This document shows positions 39,947 to 49,722 of a stretch of 64,000 nucleotides of DNA, piece by piece. A program made the translations under genes and the position numbers. Origin of the DNA: a virus. The notes below the pieces were generated by a model. That model was not told the DNA's origin. It worked only from the letters and a program-made list of their open reading frames with translations, and ran no database searches. Where the stretch lies: the IMG/VR virus record IMGVR_UViG_3300025769_000099, positions 1 to 64,000 of that record. One strand, 5' to 3'. Each line of letters begins with the position of its first letter. The stretch's first letter is position 1.

Positions 39947-42589
39947 ATGAAGTGGTTATGGAATAGAATAGATTTTTGGGGCACGAGCACTGTTAAATCT
40001 ACTTCAAAAATTACAACTAAGTCTACTAGTACTAGTAAGTCAACCACGACTACATTTAGTACTAGCAAGTCTACTAGTACAGAATACAATACTACTACTA
40101 GTACACTAACGACTACTACTTTCAATACCACAAAAGATACAACAACTACATTTGAAACTCAAAAAAGTACTAACACGGTATATAATACCCAAACAGCTAC
40201 TAATACTGCTTTTGTAACTGCTTATAATACTAGCACAAGCACTACAACAACTTTTGCTACATCTAAATTAACTACAAAAGATACTGTTACAACGTATAGT
40301 ACGGATAAAACAACAAGTACAGAATACAACACATCCACTACTACGGCAACAACCACGGTTTATAATACTAGTAAAACAACGAGTACTGTATTTAACACTA
40401 CAACTACAACTACAACTACATACTCAACAGCTTACAATACATCCACATCAACAAAAACACAATTTTCTACTAGTAAAACTACAAGTACCGCTTTTGTGAC
40501 TACTTACAACACTAGTACAAGCACGTCAACCGCTTACAATACAAGTACTACAACTACCAAATCAACTACAACAACATTTGGAACTAGTAAGGCGACTAGT
40601 ACTGTGTATATAACTAATAGACTTACAACTACAACTTTTAACACTAGTACAACCACTATTTTTGTAACAGCTACTGTATATCAAACTACTAAAACAACTA
40701 ATACAGTTTTTAACACATCTACAGTAACTAAATACAATACATCAACTTCTACAACTGTTAGTACTAGTAAAGTAACGCTAACGCAGTATAATACATCTAC
40801 AAACACTACAACTACTTTTGCCACAAGCAAGGTAACTAATACAGTATTTAATACATCTACATTAACTACTAAAAATACTACGACTGTATATACGACTTCT
40901 TATAATACTACTAGAGTAACAAACACTATAACTATAACTCATTTTAATACTCAAACTACTACAGTATATAATACTAGCACAGCTACTACCACTACATATA
41001 ATACATCTACAGCTACTTTTAAAAATACTACAACAGTATTTAATACTAGTACTGTAACTAAACGTAGTACAACAACAGTCTATAACACTAGTACAACTAG
41101 AACAATAAACGATACGGCGAGAGATACTACAACTACTTACAATACTGTGTATCAAACTTTCTTGCAAAACACTATTACAAATACAGCTACTATATATCAG
41201 ACTAGTACTACAACAACGACAACATTTAATACTAGTAAATCTACTTCAACTGTTTTTGTAACAAGTAGAGTTACTGATAAAGACACTAGCACAGCTTACA
41301 ACACTAGTACGGTTACAGTTAAGAGTACAAACAAAAGTACAAGTACAACTTATAATACTAGTACGTCTACATCTAAAAATACTACAACTACGTTTGCTAC
41401 GAGTAAAAATACAACTACAACGTATAATACAAGTAAAACTACTAGCACCGTATTCAATACAAGTACGTCAACTAACACTATATATACTACAAGCTGGAAC
41501 ACTACTAAAACTACTAATACAGTATATAATACTAGCACGACCACTACTACAACGTATAATACATCAACGTCAACTAGTAAAAACACGACAACAACGTTTG
41601 GAACTAGTAAGAACACTACTACTGCTTATAACACTAGCACTACTACTGTTACTGAATATACAACAACTTTTGCAACGGGTAAAAACACTACCACTACTTT
41701 TGCAACTTCTAAAACAACGTCAACAGTGTTTAATACTAGTACAACTACTACTTACACCACGTCAACGGTTTATGCAACTAGTAAAAATACAACTACTACG
41801 TTTGCCACTAGCAAGAGTACAACTACTACGTTTTCTACGAGTAAAAACACTACTACTGTTTATAACACTGGTACAACTACTTATTTTAACACAAGTACCG
41901 TGACTAATAGGTTAACAAGTAGAATTACTAATAAAAACACTAGTAGAGGAACAAGTAAAAACACGACAACTACGTTTTCTACCACATATGCTACGGCTTA
42001 TCAAGCAGATTACACTACAACTTACTTAACCGTTTATTCTACAGCAGCAAGCACAACTAGTGCTTTAAGATCTAGTGCATCTAGCTTCTTCTTCTCTTGT
42101 AACGAGTTTTGTACTAGTACGTTTTATTTCACAGGAGGTTCTTATCCTCCAACTGCTGGGACATCATTTGCTTATACAAACTCTGGTGGTACTAGTGCTT
42201 TAAGTGATGCTTGGTATGGTATTAGCAATACTTTCGGAGGCGCACAACATCAAATGAGAACGTCTGGTGGCGCAGGTGGAGTTCAAGTTGTTAACGTGTG
42301 TTCTGGTGGTGGTGGTTTCTCTGATAGAAGACACAAGAAAAACATAAAGTTAATAGGTAAATCTAAAAAAGGATTTAATATATATAGCTTTGAGTTTGGT
42401 GGTACTAAACTAGGTGATAAAGCTGCTAAAAAATGGCCTGGAAGATGGCAAGGTGTTATGGCTGATGAATTAGAATATTTAGATGATGGTACTGTTTACA
42501 GAATGATGCTAAGCGATAAAAAAGATGACTACGTTAACTTTGTAGATTATGGTAGAATAGATGTTGAATTTAAAATATGTATGGCATGA
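39947..42589 (+). CDS. Thr/Ser/Asn-repeat fibre with C-terminal S74 chaperone domain
   Basis: 880 residues. Roughly the first 700 are almost pure Thr, Ser, Asn, Lys with an aromatic residue about every 10 positions (units like YNTSKTTSTV, FNTSTTTTT). A short Gly/Ser-rich head follows, then FSDRRHKKNI (S792-D793), the start of a peptidase S74 intramolecular chaperone domain, with the QGVMADEL motif. S74 domains trimerise fibres and cut themselves off at the Ser. So this is a long trimeric spike or fibre; the repeat fold is unknown. Confidence 0.8.
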   Translation: MKWLWNRIDFWGTSTVKSTSKITTKSTSTSKSTTTTFSTSKSTSTEYNTTTSTLTTTTFNTTKDTTTTFETQKSTNTVYNTQTATNTAFVTAYNTSTSTTTTFATSKLTTKDTVTTYSTDKTTSTEYNTSTTTATTTVYNTSKTTSTVFNTTTTTTTTYSTAYNTSTSTKTQFSTSKTTSTAFVTTYNTSTSTSTAYNTSTTTTKSTTTTFGTSKATSTVYITNRLTTTTFNTSTTTIFVTATVYQTTKTTNTVFNTSTVTKYNTSTSTTVSTSKVTLTQYNTSTNTTTTFATSKVTNTVFNTSTLTTKNTTTVYTTSYNTTRVTNTITITHFNTQTTTVYNTSTATTTTYNTSTATFKNTTTVFNTSTVTKRSTTTVYNTSTTRTINDTARDTTTTYNTVYQTFLQNTITNTATIYQTSTTTTTTFNTSKSTSTVFVTSRVTDKDTSTAYNTSTVTVKSTNKSTSTTYNTSTSTSKNTTTTFATSKNTTTTYNTSKTTSTVFNTSTSTNTIYTTSWNTTKTTNTVYNTSTTTTTTYNTSTSTSKNTTTTFGTSKNTTTAYNTSTTTVTEYTTTFATGKNTTTTFATSKTTSTVFNTSTTTTYTTSTVYATSKNTTTTFATSKSTTTTFSTSKNTTTVYNTGTTTYFNTSTVTNRLTSRITNKNTSRGTSKNTTTTFSTTYATAYQADYTTTYLTVYSTAASTTSALRSSASSFFFSCNEFCTSTFYFTGGSYPPTAGTSFAYTNSGGTSALSDAWYGISNTFGGAQHQMRTSGGAGGVQVVNVCSGGGGFSDRRHKKNIKLIGKSKKGFNIYSFEFGGTKLGDKAAKKWPGRWQGVMADELEYLDDGTVYRMMLSDKKDDYVNFVDYGRIDVEFKICMA
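39990..42060 (+). repeat. Degenerate decapeptide-coding repeat, first fibre
   Basis: About 30-bp periodicity at the protein level (aromatic-N-T-S-x-T-x-T-x-x). Synonymous codons are mixed, so DNA copies are not identical, yet ACTAGT hexamers (Thr-Ser) recur densely. The antisense frames give only Val/Leu-rich or Ser/Cys-rich nonsense. Confidence 0.75.
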
Positions 42590-43140
42590 TAGATGAAAGT
42601 TTAATACAAGAGTTTGATGGAAACGAATTTGAAATAAATAAAATAACTAAAGCTATCGATGCTGATAATAGTGAGGTTGTTTCAGAGTTAAAATACAAAT
42701 CAGACATAATACACAAGTATTATAATAAAGAAATAGAAGCTAAAATAAAAACTGGTAGTTGTGACACTTGTGGTCATGATGATCTACAAGCTGCATTTAA
42801 TGGTGCAACATGGGGAGATATACTTGTTTTAGGTTTAGGTTTAGGTGTTGTGCCTGAATATATAATAGATAATAAAAGTCCTAGCAGCGTTGATGTTGTT
42901 GAGGACAACGCGCAAATAATAAGCAAAGTTACTTGGTTAGATTCTGATATAAACGTTATAAATGGTAATGAATTTTCTTATACAACAGATAAGAAATACG
43001 ATATAATAATATGCGATATATTTGCAGAACCTACAGATGTTACTGAAGATAACAAGGATACATTGTTAAGCAACTATAGTAGTAATTTAAAAGCTGGAGG
43101 TAGAATAATTATACCTGTAACAGAAGAAATAATAAGTTAA
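42586..43140 (+). CDS. Spermidine-synthase-like/class I methyltransferase fold protein
   Basis: The start at 42586 overlaps the fibre stop (ATGA); an earlier ATG at 42577 is possible. 184 residues. GDILVLGLGLGVVPEYI is a Rossmann SAM-binding loop, VDVVEDNAQI carries the acidic residue at the end of strand 2, and YDIIICDIFAEP corresponds to strand 4. It resembles spermidine-synthase-like methyltransferases and lies between two fibre genes; it may modify them. Confidence 0.65.
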   Translation: MIDESLIQEFDGNEFEINKITKAIDADNSEVVSELKYKSDIIHKYYNKEIEAKIKTGSCDTCGHDDLQAAFNGATWGDILVLGLGLGVVPEYIIDNKSPSSVDVVEDNAQIISKVTWLDSDINVINGNEFSYTTDKKYDIIICDIFAEPTDVTEDNKDTLLSNYSSNLKAGGRIIIPVTEEIIS

Positions 43141-43141
43141 T

Positions 43142-45271
43142 ATGCCAAATACTAGTAGGAACACGTCGAGAATAACTCAGACAAACACGATACAGAATAC
43201 GTCTAGAAATACTTCTTCAAGTACTTCTACGGCATATTCTACTGTGTTCAATACTAAGTATACTACTTACTGGGGTACTTATTATACTACAAGTTGGCAA
43301 ACTCAAAGAGGAACAACTCACTCAACCTCTAAAAGCACATCAACAACTTTTAACACAAGTAAGAGTACAACTACAACTTTTAATACAAGTAAAAGTACAA
43401 CTACAACTTTTAACACAAGTAAGAACACAACAGAGTCTCGTACTACTACTATTAGTACTAGTAAAAACACTACCACTACTTTTAATACTAGTAAAACTAC
43501 GTTCACTACTTACAACACTAGTAATATAACTACTAAAAATACAGTTACAGCGTATAATACCACTACAACAACTGTAACTTCGTTTAATACTACTAAGACA
43601 ACAGAGACTACTTTTAATACCTCTTATAATACAAGTAAGAATACAACTACGACTTATAGTACTAACAAAAATACTACGACTACATTTATTACATCTAGTA
43701 TAACTAATAAGAATACAACAACAACTTTTAGTACAAGCAAGAATACAACTACGACTTTTGCAACAAGTAAAACGACGTTGACTACTTTTAATACAACTAA
43801 GACTACATTAACTACTTTTAATACAGCTTATAACACGTCTACTAATACGACGACTACTTTTAATACCGCTTATACAACAACGTATAACACGAGTACTAAC
43901 ACTAATACTGTATACACTACTTATTGGAATACTAGTAAAAATACTACAACTACATTTAGCACAAGTAAGAACACGACAACTACAATGATAACGATGAATA
44001 ATACGTTAGCAACAGTTGCCATATATAGAAACACGACCAGATCTACTAGTACTACAACTATAACAGCTTTTAACACTAGCACTACTACTGTATTTTCAAC
44101 TAGTAAAGCTACTCTAACGCATTTTTCTACAGCTTATAATACAAGTACTACCAAGCTAACATTAAAGAATACTACGTATAGTACAAACAAAAACACTAAT
44201 ACGGCTTATAATACAAGTACTGTTAAAACTATAGATACAGCTCGTGACACTAGTACTATTTATACAACTACATTTAATACTAGTACTATCACTAATACTA
44301 TAACTATAACTCAGTATACAACTACTGTGTCGACAAACAAAAACACAACTACCACGTTTAATACTAGTAAATCAACCTCTACGGCTTACAATACTAGCAC
44401 TACGACGACTACAGTTTACAATACGTCTACAACTACAGTATATATTACTGATAGATCTACAGCTCATTCTACTAACAAAAATACAACTACTACGTTTAAT
44501 ACTAGTAAAAATACAGTTACAAGTAAAGCTACTACGGTTAGTACTACAAAAGATACTTATACGATATTCAACACTAGTACAAATACTATAACAGCTTATA
44601 ATACTCAAACTACCACAAACACTGTTTATACAACAACGTATAATACTAGTACAAATACCACAACAGTATATAATACTACGACAACTACTAGTAAAGATAC
44701 GACTACAGTGTATAATACAATGACAAATACTGTAACACAGTACAATACTAGTACAAATACACAGAGATCTACGGTAACAACGTTTAACACATCTCAGAAT
44801 ACAACAACTACTTACAATACTAGTACAGCTGTAAATACTACTACAACGTATAATACGTCAACAAATACAACTACTGTTTACAATACTACTACGACTACTA
44901 GTACTGAGTATACAACAACGTATAATACTACTAAAAACACAACAACAGCTTATAATACTAGTACTACAACTAGCAAGAATACTCTTACTACTATTAGTAC
45001 GAATAAAAACACTACGACTACATTTAATACTAGTAAGACTACTACGACGACATTTAATACAACTAAGCAAACTAATACTACTACCGCGTATAACACAAGT
45101 ACTAATACTACTACTACGTATAACACGAGTACTAGTACCACTACAACGTTTAATACGACCACTACTTATACAACTACTTATAATACAAGTACTAGCACAA
45201 TAACATCATGGTATGCTGATGGTGGAAAGCAAGGTCAACTAGGTGAAAAACCTTTTAGTGACGGAAGGTAG
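43142..45271 (+). CDS. Second Thr/Ser/Asn-repeat fibre protein
   Basis: 709 residues, almost entirely the same decapeptide type (TTTFNTSKNT, TTTYNTSTNT). The ending is different: SWYADGGKQGQLGEKPFSDGR, with no S74 domain. The N-terminus is Arg/Asn/Thr-rich. Probably a paralogue of the first, differing in its tip; it may co-assemble. It may be cut or trimerised by another factor. Repeat-rich composition gives many potential O-glycosylation and N-x-T/S sites. Confidence 0.75.
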   Translation: MPNTSRNTSRITQTNTIQNTSRNTSSSTSTAYSTVFNTKYTTYWGTYYTTSWQTQRGTTHSTSKSTSTTFNTSKSTTTTFNTSKSTTTTFNTSKNTTESRTTTISTSKNTTTTFNTSKTTFTTYNTSNITTKNTVTAYNTTTTTVTSFNTTKTTETTFNTSYNTSKNTTTTYSTNKNTTTTFITSSITNKNTTTTFSTSKNTTTTFATSKTTLTTFNTTKTTLTTFNTAYNTSTNTTTTFNTAYTTTYNTSTNTNTVYTTYWNTSKNTTTTFSTSKNTTTTMITMNNTLATVAIYRNTTRSTSTTTITAFNTSTTTVFSTSKATLTHFSTAYNTSTTKLTLKNTTYSTNKNTNTAYNTSTVKTIDTARDTSTIYTTTFNTSTITNTITITQYTTTVSTNKNTTTTFNTSKSTSTAYNTSTTTTTVYNTSTTTVYITDRSTAHSTNKNTTTTFNTSKNTVTSKATTVSTTKDTYTIFNTSTNTITAYNTQTTTNTVYTTTYNTSTNTTTVYNTTTTTSKDTTTVYNTMTNTVTQYNTSTNTQRSTVTTFNTSQNTTTTYNTSTAVNTTTTYNTSTNTTTVYNTTTTTSTEYTTTYNTTKNTTTAYNTSTTTSKNTLTTISTNKNTTTTFNTSKTTTTTFNTTKQTNTTTAYNTSTNTTTTYNTSTSTTTTFNTTTTYTTTYNTSTSTITSWYADGGKQGQLGEKPFSDGR
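43250..45190 (+). repeat. Degenerate decapeptide-coding repeat, second fibre
   Basis: Same unit and period as the first fibre repeat, with more uniform copies (FNTSKNTTTT runs) near the start (43340-43430), suggesting recent duplication there. Confidence 0.7.
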
Positions 45272-45322
45272 ATAACTGTAAAAGCGTGTAACTATTATAA
45301 ATAACGAATAAAATTTAATTAT

Positions 45323-46219
45323 ATGGAAATGTTTAACAAAAAAGAGTTGGACAAAAGAATTGGTCCACTCAGGAAAAATGACTCACTGTATCAACTAGAA
45401 CAAGTTGAAGGGTATGTCATTAGAAAATGCCAAGAAAAAGGCATAGAAACTAGTTATGATGTAATGGCTGAAGAAATGCCTTACTTTAAAACTATAGGTT
45501 ACACAGAATATGCTGGTAACTTTTATTTACAACCTTTAAACTTTAAAATGCGTAACGAGCAAATGTCTGATGCATGGCATCATAATACTAAAGACGTTGC
45601 AGATTATGCGTCTTGGTTAGTTAAAAATGTTGTAGATAAAAACTCTAACAAATACAAGCATAGAACAGAAGAAATTGATAAATATCCTGCTAAAGATTAT
45701 TTAGTGGTTCTTCCAGGTTCTAACAAGCTAAGAGAAAACGTTTGTTTAAATAAATTAAAACATGTTGTTAATAAACATGGTAACAATGTTTTATTTAAAC
45801 CACACCCTATAACAACACATCAGATTATAGGTGAATTAAAAGACTTCTTTGGTGAAGAAAATATACTACCAAAGAACGTAGATATGTACTACTACATGCA
45901 GAAAGCTAAAGGAGTGTATTCTACACAAATAAGTGAAAGCGCATTATATGCAGCTGTTTTAGGTAAAAAAATAGAACCTGTAGATGTATGGAACAATATA
46001 CAAAGAGGTTCTTTTTATTGCGTAAATAGTTATATATATTTTAATCAAGACAATATCAAAGAGTACGTGAACAGAACTTTTTCTAGTTATAAATCTGGTA
46101 TCATAAATCCAGAGTTAGATAAAGACTGGAAAAAGAAAGTTGATGATTACATAGAATATATATGTGAAAAAAGAGAGAAGTATAAAGATTGGTATATAGC
46201 TGTACCAAAGAAAAAATAA
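45323..46219 (+). CDS. GT-B/polysaccharide-type glycosyltransferase-like protein
   Basis: 298 residues. DYLVVLPGSNKLR and NVLFKPHPITTHQ, then SESALYAAVLGKKIE, match the KpsC/KpsS or TagF-like retaining-GT core (KPHP and S-E-S...G-K). Directly follows the second Thr-rich fibre. A plausible fibre or capsule glycosyltransferase; function inferred. Confidence 0.6.
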   Translation: MEMFNKKELDKRIGPLRKNDSLYQLEQVEGYVIRKCQEKGIETSYDVMAEEMPYFKTIGYTEYAGNFYLQPLNFKMRNEQMSDAWHHNTKDVADYASWLVKNVVDKNSNKYKHRTEEIDKYPAKDYLVVLPGSNKLRENVCLNKLKHVVNKHGNNVLFKPHPITTHQIIGELKDFFGEENILPKNVDMYYYMQKAKGVYSTQISESALYAAVLGKKIEPVDVWNNIQRGSFYCVNSYIYFNQDNIKEYVNRTFSSYKSGIINPELDKDWKKKVDDYIEYICEKREKYKDWYIAVPKKK

Positions 46220-46235
46220 AATTAAATTAAATATT

Positions 46236-46490
46236 ATGGCTAAAAAAGCAAAGAAAATTACTAAAGATGAACTATCATTAATAAATGGTTTAGTTTCAAA
46301 CATAAATCATTTACAAATGCAAGTTGGAAATATAGAGTTTCAAAAGAAACTTCTTATAGATCAAATAGTTCAAATACAAACAAAGATACAAGAAAACAAT
46401 CTAGAGCTTAAAAAGAAATACGGAGATGTTCAAGTTAATGTTCAGGATGGTACTATAAAACCCGCAGTCCATGAAAAACTTAATTCGTAA
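46236..46490 (+). CDS. Coiled-coil protein, 84 residues
   Basis: Nearly all helical with heptad-like hydrophobic spacing (LVSNINHLQMQVGNIEFQKK) and Lys/Glu content; ends in a beta-like segment. Function unknown. Confidence 0.55.
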   Translation: MAKKAKKITKDELSLINGLVSNINHLQMQVGNIEFQKKLLIDQIVQIQTKIQENNLELKKKYGDVQVNVQDGTIKPAVHEKLNS

Positions 46491-46692
46491 AATAAGCGTA
46501 GGTAGAGATTATAAAAACGAAGCAATGCATTACTCCGTAGGCCAAGATGTTTACGGAGGACATGTCATTTCTGATATAATCGAAGAAGATGATAAGTATA
46601 AGATACTTATTAAGAAAGGTGATGAAATATTACCATGGAAAGATTTTAATAAGAATATGGCTATAGCTGTTGAATATAATTTAGAATATTAG
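46471..46692 (+). CDS. Hypothetical 73-residue protein
   Basis: Basic N-terminus (MKNLIRKISVGRDYKNE) and a small beta-rich body; overlaps the coiled-coil gene by 20 bases. Unrecognised. Confidence 0.55.
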   Translation: MKNLIRKISVGRDYKNEAMHYSVGQDVYGGHVISDIIEEDDKYKILIKKGDEILPWKDFNKNMAIAVEYNLEY

Positions 46693-47297
46693 TGAAAAGT
46701 GTTTTAAACTTTATAGTAAAACCTTTAAACAACAATAGATATAATAATAAGAAAAAAGTAGGAGACAAAGAGTTAATACTTAATGCTGAAAACTTTTCTC
46801 ATCAATATGTTAATAGACATGCTGAAGTTATAGCTATACCTAGTGTTGGTGAAACTAATATACAGGTTGGTGATATTGTTATAGTACATCATAACGTATT
46901 TAGAAGGTGGAATGATATTAGAGGTAGGGAAAAAGATAGTAAATCATATTACAGAGATGATATGTATTTTGTATTTCCAGATCAAATATTTTTATACAAA
47001 CATGATGGTGTTTGGAATGCTAATGACACTTTTTGTTTTGTTAAACCTATAGAGTCTTTATCTAATAGTATTTTTGATAATGAAAAAGAGCAACCTTTAG
47101 TTGGTATACTTAAATACGGAGATAAATATTTAAAACAAGCTGGTTTAAAATCTGGCGATTTAATAGGTTTTAAACCTAACACTGAATATGAGTTTGTTAT
47201 AGACGATCAAAAGCTATATAGAATATTCAGCAATTCAATTACAATTAAATATGAATATAAAGGAAAGGAAAAAGAGTATAATCCAAGCTGGTTATGA
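46692..47297 (+). CDS. GroES-like-fold hypothetical protein
   Basis: 201 residues with a GTG start sharing a base with the previous stop. The region AEVIAIPSVGETNIQVGDIV then VIVHHNVFRRW resembles a GroES/Cpn10-type barrel with an inserted loop. May aid folding of virion proteins, or be structural. Tentative. Confidence 0.5.
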   Translation: MKSVLNFIVKPLNNNRYNNKKKVGDKELILNAENFSHQYVNRHAEVIAIPSVGETNIQVGDIVIVHHNVFRRWNDIRGREKDSKSYYRDDMYFVFPDQIFLYKHDGVWNANDTFCFVKPIESLSNSIFDNEKEQPLVGILKYGDKYLKQAGLKSGDLIGFKPNTEYEFVIDDQKLYRIFSNSITIKYEYKGKEKEYNPSWL

Positions 47298-47526
47298 AGC
47301 AGTCAAAGAACTTGTTAAAGTCGCGAAAGAACCGATTGTTGAAACTGATGATGACATCTCAGCAGATAGACTCAAGAACGCTGCCGCTACTAAAAAGCTC
47401 GCCATATTTGATGCATTCGAGATATTAAATCGTATAGAAGATGAGCAGAATATGCTTGATGGCAAAGTAAAAGAAGATACTAAACCTAAGGCGTTTAGTG
47501 GTTTTGCTGAAAAAAGATCTAAGTAA
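47251..47526 (+). CDS. Putative small terminase-region protein
   Basis: 91 residues, helical, with DRLKNAAATKKLAIFDAFEI and an acidic linker. It lies immediately before TerL (TAATG overlap), the usual place of TerS. No DNA-binding motif is obvious, so the assignment rests on position only. Confidence 0.45.
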   Translation: MNIKERKKSIIQAGYEAVKELVKVAKEPIVETDDDISADRLKNAAATKKLAIFDAFEILNRIEDEQNMLDGKVKEDTKPKAFSGFAEKRSK

Positions 47527-49718
47527 TGTACGAACAAACATTATATGAGGTTATAGAGCCTATTAAAATAAATACTATAAAAAGGCTTAATAAAAAGAAA
47601 GCCTGGAAATACGGCTATAATAAAGAGCATGATGTAGTTGTTATAAGTAAAGATGGTACAATAGGCGATGTGTATAGCATACAAAATTTAAAGATAGCTT
47701 TACCAAAGACACCAAAAAATACACATAAGTTTGATTCCAATAAGTGGGAAGTAACTGAGTATCCAAAAGAATTACAACGTGTAAACACTATATTTGATTG
47801 GAAAAACTTACCTAATGACTTTAAAAGTAAGTACATTGATTACATAGAGAGTGAGTTTAGTAAAAGAGATGATGGTTTTTGGTTTTATAACAGAGATAAA
47901 GCAACTTATATAACCGGCACTCATTACATGTATTTACAATGGAGCAAGATTGATGTAGGTAAACCTGATTTTAGAGAAGCAAATAGATTATTTTATATAT
48001 TCTGGGAAGCTTGCAAAGCTGATAAAAGATGTTATGGAATGTGTTATTTAAAAAACAGACGTTCTGGTTTTTCTTTTATGGCATCAGGAGAAGTTGTAAA
48101 TCAAGCAACTTTAGCTAGTGATTCAAGATTTGGTATATTATCAAAGACTGGTCCAGATGCTAAAAAAATGTTTACAGACAAGGTAGTTCCAATATCAGTT
48201 AACTATCCGTTCTTTTTTAAACCGATTCAAGATGGTATGGATCGACCTAAAACAGAGTTAGCGTATAGAGTACCTGCTAGCAAACTAACAAGAAGAAATA
48301 TTACATCAGATAATAAAGAACAGTTAGAAGGATTAGATACCACTATTGATTGGAAAAACACAGGTGATAACAGTTATGATGGTGAGAAACTTAAGTTATT
48401 AGTGCACGATGAGAGTGGTAAGTGGGAAAGACCCAATAACATATTAAATAACTGGAGAGTTACGAAAACAACACTACGATTAGGTAGTAGAATTATCGGC
48501 AAGTGTATGATGGGGTCAACATCAAATGCTTTGGATAAAGGTGGTGATAACTTCAAGAAATTATATAAAAACTCTGATGTTACAAAAAGAAACCGCAATG
48601 GACAGACAAGCTCAGGACTCTATTCTTTGTTCGTACCTATGGAATGGAACTACGAAGGATTCATTGATTCTTATGGCTTACCTGTATTCGATACGCCAGA
48701 AAATGAAGTTGAAGGACCTCATGGAGACTTCATAGATATAGGTGTTATAAATCATTGGCAAAACGAAGCTGATGGATTAAAAAATGATGGAGACGCTTTA
48801 AATGAATTTTATAGACAGTTTCCTCGTAATGAAGAGCATGCTTTCAGAGACGAAACAAAAAATAGTATATTTAATTTAGCAAAAATATACGAACAAATAG
48901 ATTATAATGAAGAGTTTGCTTCTGATTATGTTTCAACTGGTAATTTCCAGTGGATCAACGGAATAAAAGATACAAGGGTAATGTTTTACCCAGATGCTAA
49001 TGGTAGGTTCAAAGTATCATGGGTGCCAAAACAAGAGTTACAAAATAATGTAATTATTAAAAATGGTGTAAAATACCCTGGTAATGAACACTTAGGTTGC
49101 TTTGGTTGTGATAGCTATGATATATCAGGAACTGTTGATGGTAAAGGATCTAAAGGTGCTTTACACGGTTTAACAAAGTTCAGTATGGAAGATTGTCCAC
49201 CAAACCAATTTTTCTTAGAGTATATAGCTAGACCTCAGACTGCTGAGATTTTCTTTGAAGATGTTCTAATGGCTTTAATATTCTACGGGATGCCTATATT
49301 AGCAGAGAACAACAAACCTCGTCTATTGTATTATATGAGAAGGCGTGGTTATAGAGGTTTTAGCATGAATAGACCTGATAAAACTTGGAATAAACTTTCT
49401 GTTGCAGAAAGAGAAATAGGTGGAATACCTAACTCAAGTGAAGATATTAAACAAGCTCATGCAGCAGCTATTGAAATGTATATACAAGATCACGTTGGTG
49501 ATAGAGGTAGTATGTATTTTACAGAAACCTTACAAGACTGGTCTAAATTTGATATAAACAATAGAACAAAATTTGATGCCGCTATTAGTAGTGGTTTAGC
49601 TGTTATGGGTTGTAATAGACATTTATATACTCCAAACGCATTAAAAGAAAAAAAGAAACTAAATTTAAAGATTTCAAGGTATGAAAACAAAGGTACCTTA
49701 TCTAAGTTAATAAAATAA
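47526..49718 (+). CDS. terL: Terminase large subunit
   Basis: 730 residues. KNRRSGFSF acts as the Walker A-like loop; KLLVHDESGKW gives Walker B with D295-E296; MMGSTSN is the coupling motif (330-333). A C-terminal nuclease-type region (CFGCDSYDISGT and later Asp) follows. It packages DNA into the prohead. Packaging mode cannot be told from sequence. Confidence 0.88.
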   Translation: MYEQTLYEVIEPIKINTIKRLNKKKAWKYGYNKEHDVVVISKDGTIGDVYSIQNLKIALPKTPKNTHKFDSNKWEVTEYPKELQRVNTIFDWKNLPNDFKSKYIDYIESEFSKRDDGFWFYNRDKATYITGTHYMYLQWSKIDVGKPDFREANRLFYIFWEACKADKRCYGMCYLKNRRSGFSFMASGEVVNQATLASDSRFGILSKTGPDAKKMFTDKVVPISVNYPFFFKPIQDGMDRPKTELAYRVPASKLTRRNITSDNKEQLEGLDTTIDWKNTGDNSYDGEKLKLLVHDESGKWERPNNILNNWRVTKTTLRLGSRIIGKCMMGSTSNALDKGGDNFKKLYKNSDVTKRNRNGQTSSGLYSLFVPMEWNYEGFIDSYGLPVFDTPENEVEGPHGDFIDIGVINHWQNEADGLKNDGDALNEFYRQFPRNEEHAFRDETKNSIFNLAKIYEQIDYNEEFASDYVSTGNFQWINGIKDTRVMFYPDANGRFKVSWVPKQELQNNVIIKNGVKYPGNEHLGCFGCDSYDISGTVDGKGSKGALHGLTKFSMEDCPPNQFFLEYIARPQTAEIFFEDVLMALIFYGMPILAENNKPRLLYYMRRRGYRGFSMNRPDKTWNKLSVAEREIGGIPNSSEDIKQAHAAAIEMYIQDHVGDRGSMYFTETLQDWSKFDINNRTKFDAAISSGLAVMGCNRHLYTPNALKEKKKLNLKISRYENKGTLSKLIK

Positions 49719-49722
49719 TAAT

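Noticed and set aside
41350-41616. Val/Leu-rich minus ORF in the fibre repeat
   Set aside because: It is the antisense of Thr/Asn codons, which gives Val/Leu runs in one frame.
41394-41903. 169-residue plus ORF in the fibre repeat
   Set aside because: Out-of-frame reading of the repeat; Leu/Gln-rich with no leader.
39990-45190. CRISPR-like repeat array
   Set aside because: Repeats are in-frame protein-coding, degenerate at DNA level and without spacers.
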